NCBI RefSeq assembly: GCF_001017175.1
Contig: NZ_LCYG01000042.1
Location: 149,708 to 213,707, forward strand
Length of the DNA stretch: 64,000 nt
Source: Microvirga vignae
Lineage (GTDB): Bacteria; Pseudomonadota; Alphaproteobacteria; Rhizobiales; Beijerinckiaceae
Direction of reading: 5' to 3'
The position numbers were made by a program, and so were the translations under genes. Positions 38,411 through 47,653 of this stretch are shown in pieces (within the stretch, counting starts at the first letter, position 1; the number at the start of each line of letters is the position of its first letter). The notes beneath the pieces are model-generated. The model did no database searches, was not told the DNA's origin, and was given only the letters and a program-made list of their open reading frames with translations.

Positions 38411-40996
38411 TCAAAGGTTTCTTAAGTATTGCGCCGGCTTTTGACTCAAGATCCGCCACGTGCCCATCAATCCTAGCGCAACCGTCACCAGAACGGCCAG
38501 GGCGGAAGCCACAAGTGCACCCGACAGATCTAAGCTAAAGCTAAGGTTCATGAGGCGGGTCACGATGAAATAGGATGCGATCCCGCCCGCCAGGAGCCCG
38601 AACACGGCCGTAGCCAAGCCCAGCAGCCCATATTCGAGGGCATAGGCCGAGAGCAGCCGGGCACGGGTGGCGCCCAGGGTCTTCAGCACGACTGCATCGT
38701 AGAGACGTGCCCGATGACCGGCCGCGAGCGCACCCGCGAGAACCAGAATGCTCGCGATCAGCGCAATCGAGCTCGCGCCGCGAATGGCCATGACGAGCTG
38801 CGAGACCACGTCGTTCACGGCTTCGAGCGCATCCTTCACGCGCACGCTCGTGACCATGGGAAAGGCCTGAGCGGAACTCCGCAGGATCTTGGCATCGGTC
38901 GTGGCGTCCGACCCGTTCGGGAAGGTGACGGTGGCGAGATGCGTATGCGGCGCCCCGGCAAAGGTGTTGGGCGAGAACACCATGACGAAGTTGATGCCGA
39001 GCGAACGCCATTCCACCTCGCGCAGGTTCGCGATGGTGGCCGTGATGTTGCGGCCGAGCACGTTAACGGTGATCTCGTCGCCGATCTTGAGGCCCAATCC
39101 CTCCGCGATCTTGCGGTCGAAGGAGACGAGCGGCTTGCCGCGGTAGTCTTCGGGCCACCATGCGCCCTGCACCAGGTTCGAGCCCTCGGGCGGCGTCCTG
39201 GAATAGGTGATGCCGCGATCGCCCTCCAGCACCCAGGAAATATCCTCGGGAGCCTTGACCTCGGACACGGGCCGCCCGCCGAGCGTCACAAGGCGCCCGC
39301 GCATCATGGGCACGCGCTCGATCTGCGCGTCTCCCGCCTGCTGCTTCAGGAATCCTTCGAACGCATCCGCCTGCTGGTTCGGGATGTCGAGGAAGAAGAA
39401 GCTCGGCGCGCGTTGCGGTAGGCTCTGGGTCAGCTGCCTCGTCAGGTTGGTGTCGATGAGCGAGAGCGTCACAAGAAGCGTGATACCGAGCCCGAGCGAC
39501 AGCACGAGGGATGGCGTGAGCGCACCGGGACGGTGGATGTTGGCAAGCGCCAGACGCGGAGCCGTGCGACGGGGGCGCGGGAGACGGCGGGCGAGCGCCA
39601 TCAGCCCAAGCGCCACGATGCGCAGCAACAGGAAGGAGCCTGCCGCTGCCGCCACGAACATCAATGCGATGCGCCGGTCATAGGCCGCGACCACCGCAAG
39701 AGCGACGAGGGCTATGACGGAAACGCCGAGCGCCGCGAGATACCGCTTGCGCGGCCAGCGCCGCTCGGGATCGATCTGGTCGCGAAACAGGCCGGACACC
39801 GGCACGTCATGGGCGCGACCGAGCGGTGCGATGGCGAAGACGAGTGCGGTGAGCACACCGTAGAGAAGCGCGATTCCGAGTTCAGGCAGGGCGATGACCG
39901 GCTCGATCGGAATCGGCAGCAGATGACCGAAGAGAGCCGTGATGATGAATGGCAAGGCCGCGCCGATGGCCAGACCGATCACGATACCGAGCGCTGCGAT
40001 CAGCATCACCTGCGTGAGATAGAGCATCACCACCTGCCCGCCCGGCGCGCCGAGGCTTTTCAGCGTCGCGATGGAAGCGCGCTTGCGGTCCACGAAACCG
40101 CGCACCGCATTGGCGACGCCGACGCCGCCGACGAGCAGCGCCGTGAGGCCGACGAGCGTCAAGAACTGCGTGAAGCGCTCGATATTCTTGGCAAAGCGCG
40201 GATCGGCATTCAGGCGGTTGCGGATTCGCCACCCCGCCTCTGGCAGAACGCGGTTTGTCTCCGCCTCGATCTGTGTCAGTCCCTCTTCGGTATTCGAGGC
40301 CTGCGGCACGGTGAGCCGGTAGGTCCAGCGCACGAGACTGCCGGGCTGGATGAGGCCCGTGGCCTTCAGGGCCTCCTGCGAGATCAGCAGGCGCGGGCCG
40401 AAGCCGATGCCATCGGCGATCTGGTCGGGCTCTTTCACGAGACGCGCGCGCAGCTCCACATTGGCACTGCCGACGGTCACCCGGTCGCCGACCCTCAAGT
40501 CGAGCCGTGCGAGAAGCGCCGGATCGACGACGGCACCGAAAGCGCCATTCCGCTCAGCGAAGAGATCGGCGGGCGAGGCTTGAGGATCGGTCTCGAGCGT
40601 GCCGACCGTGGGATAGCCCGCATCCACCGCCTTCATCTCCACGAGGCCGGAGCCCTTCTCGCCAGCAACCGCCATGGCGCGCATGGAGGCGATGACATTC
40701 ACCTGTCCCTTGGAGTCGAGAAAGGCCCGCTCAGGCCCGCTCGCCTCGCGCTGGATGAGGGAAAACGCCATGTCGCCGCCGAGAATCCGGCGGCCCTCGC
40801 GAGAGATGCCTTCCGTCAGCGAGCGCGAGAGGGAGGAGACGCTCGCAATCGCCGCAACGCCGAGCGCAATGCAGGCAAGAAAAATGCCGAAGCCTTTCAG
40901 GCCCCCACGAAGCTCACGCAAGGCGAGGCGCAGGAGGAGCGGCAGGGAGGAAGAAGGTGCCTTGCGCCGCTGCGGCGTTGTCAGGGTGCCGTGCAT
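38411..40996 (-). CDS. ABC transporter permease, YbbP-like (FtsX domains)
   Basis: 861 residues. TM1 is near residue 30-52 (GFGIFLACIALGVAAIASVSS), then a large periplasmic domain, an FtsX-type three-helix block at about 250-400, a central pair of helices, a second periplasmic domain and a C-terminal FtsX block (SIALIASILVLAGALAAG, LGLATAVFGLLAGGIASYF, LVASALAVLVTVALGLMG). This two-FtsX layout is that of E. coli YbbP. It starts 13 bases after the ATPase gene and forms an exporter or mechanotransmission complex with it; the substrate is unknown. Confidence 0.93.
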   Translation of the reverse strand: MHGTLTTPQRRKAPSSSLPLLLRLALRELRGGLKGFGIFLACIALGVAAIASVSSLSRSLTEGISREGRRILGGDMAFSLIQREASGPERAFLDSKGQVNVIASMRAMAVAGEKGSGLVEMKAVDAGYPTVGTLETDPQASPADLFAERNGAFGAVVDPALLARLDLRVGDRVTVGSANVELRARLVKEPDQIADGIGFGPRLLISQEALKATGLIQPGSLVRWTYRLTVPQASNTEEGLTQIEAETNRVLPEAGWRIRNRLNADPRFAKNIERFTQFLTLVGLTALLVGGVGVANAVRGFVDRKRASIATLKSLGAPGGQVVMLYLTQVMLIAALGIVIGLAIGAALPFIITALFGHLLPIPIEPVIALPELGIALLYGVLTALVFAIAPLGRAHDVPVSGLFRDQIDPERRWPRKRYLAALGVSVIALVALAVVAAYDRRIALMFVAAAAGSFLLLRIVALGLMALARRLPRPRRTAPRLALANIHRPGALTPSLVLSLGLGITLLVTLSLIDTNLTRQLTQSLPQRAPSFFFLDIPNQQADAFEGFLKQQAGDAQIERVPMMRGRLVTLGGRPVSEVKAPEDISWVLEGDRGITYSRTPPEGSNLVQGAWWPEDYRGKPLVSFDRKIAEGLGLKIGDEITVNVLGRNITATIANLREVEWRSLGINFVMVFSPNTFAGAPHTHLATVTFPNGSDATTDAKILRSSAQAFPMVTSVRVKDALEAVNDVVSQLVMAIRGASSIALIASILVLAGALAAGHRARLYDAVVLKTLGATRARLLSAYALEYGLLGLATAVFGLLAGGIASYFIVTRLMNLSFSLDLSGALVASALAVLVTVALGLMGTWRILSQKPAQYLRNL

Positions 40997-41009
40997 GAGC
41001 CCGCTCCCC

Positions 41010-41702
41010 TTACGCTACGGCCGAGGCCGCATCGGCCTCCACCTGACCCGAGCGCAGGCGCACCATGCGGTCGCAGAGGCGAGCGAGGTTGAGATCGTGG
41101 GTCACGAGCACCAGGGTCGCGCCGCGGTCGCGTTTCAAGGCGAAGAGCAGCTCCACGATGGACTGGCCCGTATTTTCGTCGAGATTGCCGGTGGGCTCGT
41201 CCGCCACGAGGATCGCAGGGTTCGGCACGATGGCACGGGCAATCGCCACGCGCTGCTGCTCGCCGCCGGAGAGCTGGGCCGGATAATGGTGCAGGCGAGA
41301 CCCTAAGCCCACGGCCTGCAGCTCGGCCTCCGCCCGCTCGAAAGCCTCGTCCTCGCCGGCCAGCTCCAGGGGCAGCGCCACGTTCTCAAGCGCCGTCATG
41401 GTAGGCACGAGGTGGAAGGACTGGAACACGATGCCGATTCGCCTGCCTCGAAAACGGGCGAGCGCGTCCTCGTCGAGCCCCGATAAATCGGTGCCGTCGA
41501 CGATGACCTTGCCCGAATCAGGGCGCTCGAGACCGGCCATGGTCATGAGCAGAGTGGATTTTCCCGAGCCCGAGGGACCGACGAGGCCGACCGCTTCACC
41601 CTTGTTCACATTCAAGGAAATCCCTTTCAGGATATGCACCCGCGCGGCCCCGCGCCCGAGGCTCAAATCGACATCGTGAAGCGCGATGGCCTTGTCCTTC
41701 AT
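41010..41702 (-). CDS. ABC transporter ATP-binding protein, YbbA/LolD-like
   Basis: 230 residues. Walker A GPSGSGKST, Q-loop FQSFHLVP, signature LSGGEQQRVAIARA, Walker B ILVADEPTGNLD and switch LVTHD are all intact. The MacB/LolD/YbbA branch is indicated by the short VFQSFHLVPTMTALENVALP segment. Partner of the permease directly downstream. It is divergent from the TesA-like esterase with 57 bases between the starts, the same gene order as ybbP-ybbA/tesA in E. coli. Confidence 0.96.
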   Translation of the reverse strand: MKDKAIALHDVDLSLGRGAARVHILKGISLNVNKGEAVGLVGPSGSGKSTLLMTMAGLERPDSGKVIVDGTDLSGLDEDALARFRGRRIGIVFQSFHLVPTMTALENVALPLELAGEDEAFERAEAELQAVGLGSRLHHYPAQLSGGEQQRVAIARAIVPNPAILVADEPTGNLDENTGQSIVELLFALKRDRGATLVLVTHDLNLARLCDRMVRLRSGQVEADAASAVA

Positions 41703-41759
41703 GCCCGTTCATCCGATCTGTTGGAGACTTGTTCGAAGACGTTGTTTAGTCCGGCATAG

Positions 41760-42434
41760 ATGGGAAGCCTATCAATGAAGCGCCAATCAGGCCCGTTCAT
41801 GACGATCATTTTTGCGTGTGCGGCGGCCCTTGCCGCCATGATCGCCCCCTCCACCGCGCCTGCTCGGGACGGGACGCTGCGCCTCGTGGCTTTGGGCGAC
41901 AGCCTGACCGCGGGCTACGGCCTGCCCCAGGAAGCCGCCTTCCCGGTGGCGCTGGAGAAAGCCCTCAAAGCCAAGGGCTACAAGGTCGAGATCGCCAACG
42001 CGGGTGTCTCGGGCGACACCTCCTCCGGAGGCCTCGACCGGCTCGACTGGTCCATCCCGGACGGCACGGACGGGGTGATCGTGGAGCTTGGCGCCAATGA
42101 CATGCTGCGCGGCCTCGATCCGGCCGTCACGCGCAGGTCCATCGAGACCATCGTGGAGCGCCTTAAAGCTAAGAACATCCCCGTGATGCTCGCCGGCATG
42201 TATGCCTCGCGCAATCTGGGTCAGGACTACGTTCAGAAATTCGACACCATCTATTCCGACATTGCGAAGAAGTACGACCTTGTGCTCTATCCCTTCTTCC
42301 TCGATGGGGTGGCCGGTGAGCGGTCTCTCAGCCTGCCTGACGGCCTGCACCCGACGGTGAAGGGAGTGGAGATCATCGTCGATCGCATTCTGCCCACAGT
42401 CGAAGGCTTTCTCACCCGCCTGACCCAGCGCTGA
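41760..42434 (+). CDS. TesA-like SGNH arylesterase/lysophospholipase
   Basis: 224 residues. N-terminal signal peptide (MTIIFACAAALAAMIAPSTAPA), so it is periplasmic. SGNH hydrolase blocks: block I LVALGDSLTAGYGLP with the nucleophile Ser, block II Gly in SGDTSSGGLDR, block III GANDMLRG with Asn, and block V SLPDGLHPTVKG with catalytic Asp and His. This is the thioesterase I/protease I (TesA) family. Start: ATG 41760 or an internal ATG 41799 that also gives a complete signal peptide. It sits divergent from the YbbA-like ATPase, supporting a link between lipid hydrolysis and that exporter. Confidence 0.93.
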   Translation: MGSLSMKRQSGPFMTIIFACAAALAAMIAPSTAPARDGTLRLVALGDSLTAGYGLPQEAAFPVALEKALKAKGYKVEIANAGVSGDTSSGGLDRLDWSIPDGTDGVIVELGANDMLRGLDPAVTRRSIETIVERLKAKNIPVMLAGMYASRNLGQDYVQKFDTIYSDIAKKYDLVLYPFFLDGVAGERSLSLPDGLHPTVKGVEIIVDRILPTVEGFLTRLTQR

Positions 42435-42499
42435 TCATCGTCAGCGCTTCCGATTTCCCTCAAACGCGGCGGCCTCATCCGCCGCGAGGAGCCTTGAAT

Positions 42500-43543
42500 A
42501 TGGAATATCGCCGCCTTGGCCGCACCGATCTCAATGTCAGCCTCATCTGTCTGGGAACCATGACCTGGGGCCAGCAGAACACCGAGGCCGAGGGCCATGA
42601 GCAGATGGATTATGCCCTCGACCAGGGCATCAATTTCTTCGACACCGCCGAACTTTATTCGATTCCCCCGCGGCCTGAGACGCAAGGCTCCACGGAGCGG
42701 ATCATCGGCTCCTGGTTCAAGTCGCGCGGCACCCGCGACAAGGTGATTCTCGCCACCAAGGTGGTGGGCCGTTCCGACAGCACCTGGTTCCGGGACGACG
42801 GCTCCAAGGCCGAGCTCTCCCGCAAGCAGATCGAGGAGGCTGTGAACAAGAGCCTGAAAAGGCTCCAGACCGATTATATCGATCTCTATCAGATCCACTG
42901 GCCCGACCGCCCCATGCTCTGGGGTTCGAACCCGACGATCTACAAGCACCAGGAAGGCGATTCGCACCCGATCGGCGAAACGGTCGAGATCATGACCGAC
43001 CTCGTGAAGGCCGGAAAGATCCGTCATTTCGGCCTCTCCAACGAGAGCGCCTGGGGCACCATGAGCTTCCTCAAGCACGCCGAGGCCAAGGGTCTGGCGC
43101 GGGCGCAATCGGTGCAGAACGCCTACAACCTGCTCAACCGCACCTACGAGGTGGCGCTGGCCGAAATCAGCACACGCGAGAACGTGAGCCTGCTCGCCTA
43201 TTCGCCGCTGGCTCAAGGCTATCTGACGGGCAAGTATCTCGACGGCGCCCGCCCGCCGGGAGCACGCACCACGCTCTTCAACCGTGGCCAGCGCTATGAG
43301 AACGCAACGGCGGAAGCGGCCATCCGCAAATATCTGGCGCTCGCGAAGGAATTCGGCCTCGATCCGGCGCAGATGGCGCTGGCCTACGTGAATTCCCGCC
43401 CCTTCGTGACGTCCAACATCATCGGCGCGACTTCCATGGCGCAGTTGAAGACGGACATCGCCTCCATTGAGGTCAAGATCACACCGGAGCTGGAAAAGCG
43501 CATCGACGCCATCCACGTCGAGCACTGCAATCCCTGCCCGTAA
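42500..43543 (+). CDS. Aldo/keto reductase (Tas-like)
   Basis: 347 residues. NADPH-dependent reductase with an (alpha/beta)8 barrel: MEYRRLGRTDLNVSLICLGT, catalytic tetrad visible as FFDTAELYS (Asp and Tyr), ILATKVV (Lys) and YQIHWPDR (His), followed by LLAYSPLAQGYLTGKY and VTSNIIGATSMAQLKTD. The Tas branch fits the length and the NRGQRYENATAE region. ATG 42500 is preceded by GAGGAG (42486-42491), which follows directly on an 8-bp hairpin CGCGGCGG/CCGCCGCG at 42465-42486. The substrate is unknown. Confidence 0.95.
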   Translation: MEYRRLGRTDLNVSLICLGTMTWGQQNTEAEGHEQMDYALDQGINFFDTAELYSIPPRPETQGSTERIIGSWFKSRGTRDKVILATKVVGRSDSTWFRDDGSKAELSRKQIEEAVNKSLKRLQTDYIDLYQIHWPDRPMLWGSNPTIYKHQEGDSHPIGETVEIMTDLVKAGKIRHFGLSNESAWGTMSFLKHAEAKGLARAQSVQNAYNLLNRTYEVALAEISTRENVSLLAYSPLAQGYLTGKYLDGARPPGARTTLFNRGQRYENATAEAAIRKYLALAKEFGLDPAQMALAYVNSRPFVTSNIIGATSMAQLKTDIASIEVKITPELEKRIDAIHVEHCNPCP

Positions 43544-43550
43544 ATACCTC

Positions 43551-43672
43551 TTCCGTCATGGCCGTCCCCGGACTCGATCCGGGGATCAGACCCGGCCATC
43601 CACGTCTTGAACGGGTGGAAGCGTGGATGCCCGCACTTGTTGCGGGCATCACGGCGGAGCAGTCCTGACCGG
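43551..43672 (+). repeat. Two-hairpin palindromic intergenic repeat, copy B
   Basis: Same modules and orientation as copy A: GTCATGGCCG...CGGCCATCCACG enclosing a nested CCCCGG/CCGGGG stem, then GCGTGGATGCCCGC against GCGGGCATCACGGCG. It lies directly after the aldo/keto reductase stop and before thpR. Confidence 0.75.
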
Positions 43673-43734
43673 AACAAAGCCTGCTGTCCATCGTCTGTTT
43701 CTCAAAGCGTAAGCCAAAGCTCGGGAGGCGCCGC

Positions 43735-44271
43735 ATGCCACGTCTGTTCACCGGCATCGAGATTCCCGCCGAGATCGGCTTGGCGCTGTCCACCTATCGC
43801 GGCGGGTTGCCGGGCGCGCGCTGGGTCGATCCTGAAAGCTACCACATCACCTTGCGTTTCATCGGCGATGTGGACGAGCGCATCGCCGATGACGTGTGCT
43901 CGATCCTTGGTGATTCCCGTTGGCGCGAGCCCATCACCATCACCTTCGACAGGCTCGGCACTTTCGGCGGATCCAAGCCCCGCACCGTGTTCGCTCATAC
44001 CTCCGACAACGGCGAGCTCGCCGATCTGCAGGCCGAGCAGGAACGCATGATGCGCCAGATTGGCTTGCCCCCCGAAGCCCGCAAGTTCACGCCACACGTC
44101 ACGCTGGCGCGCCTGAAGAACGCCTCGCCCATCGATGTGGCGGATTACATGGCGACCCGAGGCCATTTCCAGAAGCTCACCTTCACCATGAACCGCTTCG
44201 TGCTCTATTCGTCGAAGGCGTCCGTGGGCGGCGGGCCATACGTTATCGAAGCGGCGTACCCCTTAAGCTAG
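43735..44271 (+). CDS. thpR: RNA 2',3'-cyclic phosphodiesterase
   Basis: 178 residues. 2H phosphoesterase opening 2',3'-cyclic phosphates in RNA. The two HxTx motifs are present (HITLRF at about 42-45 and HVTLAR at about 122-125), with the LigT/ThpR opening PRLFTGIEIP and LGTFGGSKPRTVFAH between them. Start ATG 43735 gives the canonical N-terminus. No tRNA ligase partner is nearby. It is followed 37 bases later by the histidine phosphatase gene. Confidence 0.95.
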   Translation: MPRLFTGIEIPAEIGLALSTYRGGLPGARWVDPESYHITLRFIGDVDERIADDVCSILGDSRWREPITITFDRLGTFGGSKPRTVFAHTSDNGELADLQAEQERMMRQIGLPPEARKFTPHVTLARLKNASPIDVADYMATRGHFQKLTFTMNRFVLYSSKASVGGGPYVIEAAYPLS

Positions 44272-44308
44272 CTCGACGGCCAAGCTCCGAACCGTTACGC
44301 CAAGGTTC

Positions 44309-44947
44309 ATGGCAGCACTTATTTTTCTCACTCATCCCGAAGTCGTCATCGATCCGCAGGTGCCCGTCCCCCGCTGGCCCTTGAACGACACGGGCCGCAA
44401 GCGCATGAGTCGCTTTGCGGATGCGCTCTCGGGCACGCGCCTTTCCTCGATCCACGCCAGCACGGAACAGAAGGCGATGGACGGTGCCGCCATCGTGGCG
44501 GAGCGTTTTGGCCTGCCCTATCAAGCGCATGAGGATGTCGGTGAGAACGACCGCTCGGCGACAGGCTATATCGCGCCACCCGAATTCTGGGAGGTGGTGG
44601 ATGCCTTCTTCGCCAACCCGCACGAGAGCATCCGCGGCTGGGAGCGCGCCATCGACGCACAATCGCGCATCGTCAATGCCGTGAGACGGATCGCGGCGGA
44701 GGACGACGGCTCCGGCGATACTCTCGTTGTCGCCCATGGCGGCGTGGGCTGCCTGCTCATGGCTCATCTGCAGCAGGTGGAGATCGGGCAGGAAAGCCGC
44801 CCTCGGCATTCGGGGGGCAGCTGCTTCATCGTGGTCGACCGCGAGACGCTCTCGCTCAGGCAGGATTGGCGCACCATCGAGGAAGCCGCGTTCCCCGTGA
44901 GCCGACATTCAGACTTTGACCTTGCTTCGCGGCGAACTCAGGGATAG
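44309..44947 (+). CDS. Histidine phosphatase family protein with variant RHG motif
   Basis: 212 residues. The phosphoglycerate-mutase fold is suggested by LNDTGRKRMSRFADAL, SIHASTEQKAMDGAAIVAE and TLVVAHGGVGCLLMAHL, which supplies the second catalytic His. At the N-terminus, the usual RHGE is replaced by LTHPEVV, keeping the His (residue 9) but lacking the Arg and Gly. Activity may therefore be altered or the family branch distinct. The substrate is unknown. It is 37 bases after thpR and 20 bases before the YeiH-type gene, so possibly an operon. Confidence 0.83.
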   Translation: MAALIFLTHPEVVIDPQVPVPRWPLNDTGRKRMSRFADALSGTRLSSIHASTEQKAMDGAAIVAERFGLPYQAHEDVGENDRSATGYIAPPEFWEVVDAFFANPHESIRGWERAIDAQSRIVNAVRRIAAEDDGSGDTLVVAHGGVGCLLMAHLQQVEIGQESRPRHSGGSCFIVVDRETLSLRQDWRTIEEAAFPVSRHSDFDLASRRTQG

Positions 44948-44967
44948 CCCTCCCCTTCATCGACGAC

Positions 44968-45999
44968 ATGAAGGACAAGAGCGATCCGATGGACGGCGCG
45001 CGCCTGGCAAAAGTCATCCCCGGAATCGCTTTGTGCGCAACCATCTCCGCTGCCGCGATCGGCCTGCAGATGCTCGAGGAGCACTGGACCGGCCGGCCCT
45101 GGATCGAGGCGCTCGTCATCGCGATCCTCATCGGCACGGTGGTCAGAACTCTCTGGACGCCGGGTGCCCGCTGGGTTCCGGGCATCGGATTTTCCGCCAG
45201 GACATTGCTTGAGATCGCCGTGATGCTGCTGGGCGCCTCCATCAGCTTTCAGGCGGTGCTGCAGGCAGGCTCCGGCCTCATCCTGGGTATCGCCGTGGTG
45301 GTGGCTCTTGCCATCGGCGCGAGCTACGGTCTGTGCCGCCTGTTGGGCTTGCCCTGGCGCATGGCGGTTCTGGTCGCTTGCGGCAACTCGATCTGCGGCA
45401 ACTCCGCCATCGCGGCTGTGGCCCCCGTGATCGGCGCAAAGTCTGAGGATGTGGCCTCCTCCATCGCGTTTACCGCCATTCTCGGCGTGATCGTCGTGCT
45501 CACCCTGCCTCTGCTGATGCCTCTGCTCGGACTTTCCCTCACCCAATACGGTGTGCTTGCGGGTCTCACCGTCTATGCGGTGCCGCAGGTGCTCGCCGCG
45601 ACCGTGCCGGTGAGCATGGTCAGCGCGCAGATCGGCACGCTCGTCAAGCTCGTGCGCGTGCTGATGCTGGGACCTGTGGTGATTGCGCTGTCGCTGAGAA
45701 TGGGCCGGGAAACGGCCACGAAGAGCCTGTCCCTGAATCGCTTCGTGCCCTGGTTCATCATCGGGTTCCTTGGACTGGCGGCGCTTCGCTCGCTCGGCGT
45801 GATCCCCGATGCGATCCTCGGCATCGTCACGCCGACAGCGACCCTGCTCACGGTGATATCCATGGCGGCCTTGGGGCTCGGCGTCGACCTGAAGATCCTC
45901 GGCCGGGTCGGCGGGCGCGTGACCCTGGCGGTGACGCTCTCGCTTCTCGTGCTGATCGCGATCAGCCTGGGGCTCATCCGGCTGCTTGGGATGGCGTGA
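44968..45999 (+). CDS. YeiH/UPF0324 family putative sulfate exporter
   Basis: 343 residues, about ten TM helices. Signature segments: [54 protein letters not shown] (the conserved Cys-Gly-Asn-Ser re-entrant region) and [17 protein letters not shown]. The family is annotated as a putative sulfate exporter on limited evidence, so substrate is uncertain. Start ATG 44968; a second in-frame ATG lies at 44989. No cysteine or taurine genes are adjacent. Confidence 0.9.
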   Translation: MKDKSDPMDGARLAKVIPGIALCATISAAAIGLQMLEEHWTGRPWIEALVIAILIGTVVRTLWTPGARWVPGIGFSARTLLEIAVMLLGASISFQAVLQAGSGLILGIAVVVALAIGASYGLCRLLGLPWRMAVLVACGNSICGNSAIAAVAPVIGAKSEDVASSIAFTAILGVIVVLTLPLLMPLLGLSLTQYGVLAGLTVYAVPQVLAATVPVSMVSAQIGTLVKLVRVLMLGPVVIALSLRMGRETATKSLSLNRFVPWFIIGFLGLAALRSLGVIPDAILGIVTPTATLLTVISMAALGLGVDLKILGRVGGRVTLAVTLSLLVLIAISLGLIRLLGMA

Positions 46000-46066
46000 G
46001 GGCTTGAAACATCTCACGCGTGCTTCATCACTAAGTCATCTCATCCTGTCAGAAACGAAGCCGCCC

Positions 46067-46369
46067 ATGCCCCGCTTGACCGAAGCCGAACGCCAGGAAC
46101 TTCTCTCCGCCCTCGATGGCTGGGCTCTCGTGGAGGGCCGCGACGCCATCGAAAAGCGCTTCGTGTTCGACGATTTCAATGCAGCCTTCGGCTGGATGAC
46201 CCGCGTGGCGCTGGTGGCCGAGCCCATGAACCATCATCCGGAATGGTTCAACGTCTATAACAAGGTGGACGTGACGCTCTCGACCCACGATGCCAATGGC
46301 CTCACCCGTCGCGATATCGAGCTGGCGCAGCGCATGGACCAGCTCGCCGTCGGACTGACGAAGGCCTGA
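46067..46369 (+). CDS. phhB: 4a-hydroxytetrahydrobiopterin dehydratase (pterin-4a-carbinolamine dehydratase)
   Basis: 100 residues. Regenerates tetrahydrobiopterin after aromatic amino acid hydroxylation. The active-site motif is complete: [22 protein letters not shown], split here as [17 protein letters not shown] with three His and Trp, plus [12 protein letters not shown] and [14 protein letters not shown]. The start ATG 46067 gives the canonical [12 protein letters not shown] opening; the frame is open further upstream. No phenylalanine hydroxylase gene lies in the window. Confidence 0.96.
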   Translation: MPRLTEAERQELLSALDGWALVEGRDAIEKRFVFDDFNAAFGWMTRVALVAEPMNHHPEWFNVYNKVDVTLSTHDANGLTRRDIELAQRMDQLAVGLTKA

Positions 46370-46373
46370 CGCT

Positions 46374-46784
46374 ATGGCGGAGCAGAACATTCTCACCGGC
46401 GGATGCGCCTGCGGGCAGCTGACGTTTCAGGTGCGTGGAGCGCCCAAGCGCGTGGGCCTCTGCCATTGCATGACCTGCCGCAAGATGAGCGGCAGCGTCT
46501 TCAACGCCTTCGCAGTCTTCCCCGCGGATCAGGTGACGATTTCCGGCGAAAGCCGAGGCTGGGAGGCTTCGCCCGGCAGCCCGCGAGACCGCTTCTGCCC
46601 GCGATGCGGCTCGCAGGTGTTTTACTGGGATGGCGGCGACGAGATCGAGATCAAGCTCGGCGCTTTCGATCGGACGGATGTCTTCACGCCTACCTATGAG
46701 ACCTGGACCAAGCGTCGCGAATCCTGGCTCCGCACCCCGGATCTGATCAGCTATCCGGAGAACCGGGGTGAGAGAACCTCATAA
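46374..46784 (+). CDS. GFA family zinc protein (CENP-V/GFA domain)
   Basis: 136 residues, one GFA domain. Zinc-binding cysteines are in the expected order: GGCACGQLTF, LCHCMTCRKMSG and FCPRCGSQVFY. The family includes glutathione-dependent formaldehyde-activating enzyme, but most members, including this one, lack proof of that activity. It starts 4 bases after the phhB stop, so the two are cotranscribed. Its stop is 2 bases from the convergent SDR gene. Confidence 0.92.
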   Translation: MAEQNILTGGCACGQLTFQVRGAPKRVGLCHCMTCRKMSGSVFNAFAVFPADQVTISGESRGWEASPGSPRDRFCPRCGSQVFYWDGGDEIEIKLGAFDRTDVFTPTYETWTKRRESWLRTPDLISYPENRGERTS

Positions 46785-46786
46785 GG

Positions 46787-47572
46787 TTACTTCGGCTGCA
46801 TGCGCAACGCGCCGTCGAGACGGATGCCCTCGCCGTTGAGCATGTCGCTCTCGATGATGCTCTTGACGAGCTGCGCATATTCCTCGGGCCGTCCGAGGCG
46901 CGAGGGGAACGGCACGTTGGCTTCCAGCGCCTTGCGATAATCCTCCGCGATTCCTTCGAACAGCGGCGTTTGGAAGAGGCCCGGCATGATCGTCATCACG
47001 CGGATGCCGAATCCCGACAGATCGCGCGCCACCGGCAGCGTCAGCGCGAGCACGCCACCCTTGGAAGCGGAATAGGCCGCTTGCCCGATCTGCCCGTCCT
47101 GGGCTGCGACCGAGGAGGTGTTGACGATGACGCCGCGCCCACCATCCGGCGTCACGGGCTCCAGCGCCGCCATGGCGGCGGCAGACTTCGAGATCATCGC
47201 ATAGGTGCCGATGAGGTTGATCTCCACCGTCTTGCGGAAGCTCGCGAGATCGTGCGGGATGAGCTCACCCGTCTCGCGCTTCTTCGTGACCGTGCGGCGG
47301 CCCGGCGCAATTCCTGCGCAGTTCACGAGAATGCGCTCGACGCCGTTCCTCTCGCGCGCCTTTACGAGTCCCACGTCGATGGAGGCCTCGTCCGTCACGT
47401 CCACCTGGCAGAACAGACCGCCGATTTCGCGGGCAACCGCCTCGCCGCGCTCCGCGTTCATATCAAAGATGGCGACTTTCACGCCCTGTGCCGCGAGCAT
47501 GCGCGCCGTCGCTTCACCGAGGCCGGAAGCGCCTCCCGTGACGATAGCGGCCATCAATTTGTCGAGCTTCAT
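46787..47572 (-). CDS. SDR dehydrogenase, type II 3-hydroxyacyl-CoA dehydrogenase-like
   Basis: 261 residues. Classical short-chain dehydrogenase: TGGASGLGEATARML (cofactor loop), acidic FDMNAERG after strand 2 indicating NAD, LVNCAGIAPG, catalytic Ser in VNTSSVAAQDG, YSASKGG with Tyr and Lys, and IMPGLFQTPLFE. The pattern resembles HSD17B10-type 3-hydroxyacyl-CoA dehydrogenases of fatty-acid or branched-chain breakdown; substrate is inferred only. It is monocistronic and divergent from the YkvA-type gene, 81 bases away. Confidence 0.92.
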   Translation of the reverse strand: MKLDKLMAAIVTGGASGLGEATARMLAAQGVKVAIFDMNAERGEAVAREIGGLFCQVDVTDEASIDVGLVKARERNGVERILVNCAGIAPGRRTVTKKRETGELIPHDLASFRKTVEINLIGTYAMISKSAAAMAALEPVTPDGGRGVIVNTSSVAAQDGQIGQAAYSASKGGVLALTLPVARDLSGFGIRVMTIMPGLFQTPLFEGIAEDYRKALEANVPFPSRLGRPEEYAQLVKSIIESDMLNGEGIRLDGALRMQPK

Positions 47573-47653
47573 GGGTTTTCTCCTCCCTTGAGGATGCTTG
47601 TAGGCAATCCTTAGATAGGTGGATACCTAGACTGTCGAAGGAGCATAAGGAGC

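Noticed and set aside
39533..41092. 519-codon frame antisense to the ABC permease and ATPase genes
   Set aside because: Charged low-complexity translation with no domain; the opposite strand carries intact ABC motifs.
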